Part shown: positions 37,443 to 37,495 of the stretch, piece by piece
How the letters are laid out: the number at the start of each line of letters is the position of its first letter
How positions within the stretch are numbered: position 1 is the first letter of the stretch
Source: Paludibacter sp.
GTDB taxonomy: Bacteria > Bacteroidota > Bacteroidia > Bacteroidales > Paludibacteraceae
Assembly (NCBI GenBank): GCA_009781075.1
Contig: WQYU01000008.1
Coordinates: 1 to 37,495 of the forward strand
Length of the DNA stretch: 37,495 bases
Direction of reading: 5' to 3'
Program-made: the position numbers and the translations under genes
Notes under the pieces: model-generated
The model's input: only the letters and a program-made list of their open reading frames with translations
Databases searched by the model: none
Told to the model about the DNA's origin: nothing

Positions 37443-37495
37443 GTTATCTGTAATGAATTGATAATTAGCGCATAATTTTGCATTAATTGTTCAAA

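Overview
The window looks like chromosome of an uncultured or little-studied member of the Bacteroidota, probably Bacteroidales-like. The evidence is low GC, promoters of the phylum type (TTG, 19-20 bp, then TAnnTTTG) in front of many genes, three large secreted proteins with type IX secretion (T9SS) C-terminal sorting domains, and proteins of recognisably Bacteroidota type (ABC-F, arginine decarboxylase, LeuRS, DUF5683). No tRNA, rRNA or CRISPR array was seen.

Layout. 1-5.0 kb: the 3' end of glycyl-tRNA synthetase, then a leuS reading frame that holds only the C-terminal half of leucyl-tRNA synthetase, lying 16 bp behind a 989-aa T9SS protein with three CARDB/jelly-roll repeats. 5.3-8.8 kb: aroA, an arginine-decarboxylase-like PLP enzyme and a GtrA-type membrane protein on the minus strand. 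8.9-13.5 kb: a CDP-alcohol phosphatidyltransferase and a periplasmic M16 metallopeptidase with an extra C-terminal domain. 13.6-17.5 kb: rsfS, pepT and pdxJ set in a graveyard of decayed insertion sequences (transposase fragments, a 46-bp repeat that recurs at the right end of the window, and a 338-bp element bounded by inverted repeats).

17.5-26.8 kb holds the most unusual part: two tandem units on the minus strand. Each has a promoter box, a giant T9SS-exported protein (a reprolysin-like metalloprotease in one, a multi-domain adhesin-like protein in the other), a conserved RNA hairpin, and a roughly 50-residue peptide gene. The two large proteins share a C-terminal module. The two peptides share the N-terminal pattern Y-E-x-P-x-x-E-I-x-E-I but have different C-terminal tails. 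The hairpins are rich in G-U pairs on the coding strand. This repeated arrangement is my best candidate for an undescribed system. Its function cannot be read from the sequence.

27-37.3 kb is mostly housekeeping: gdhA, ribD and an ABC-F ATPase with one degenerate ATP site (minus strand), then on the plus strand a coupled thioesterase/ketosynthase pair and a probable operon of parB, a DUF5683 protein, a LysM-bearing lytic transglycosylase and a free-standing methionine-synthase reactivation domain.
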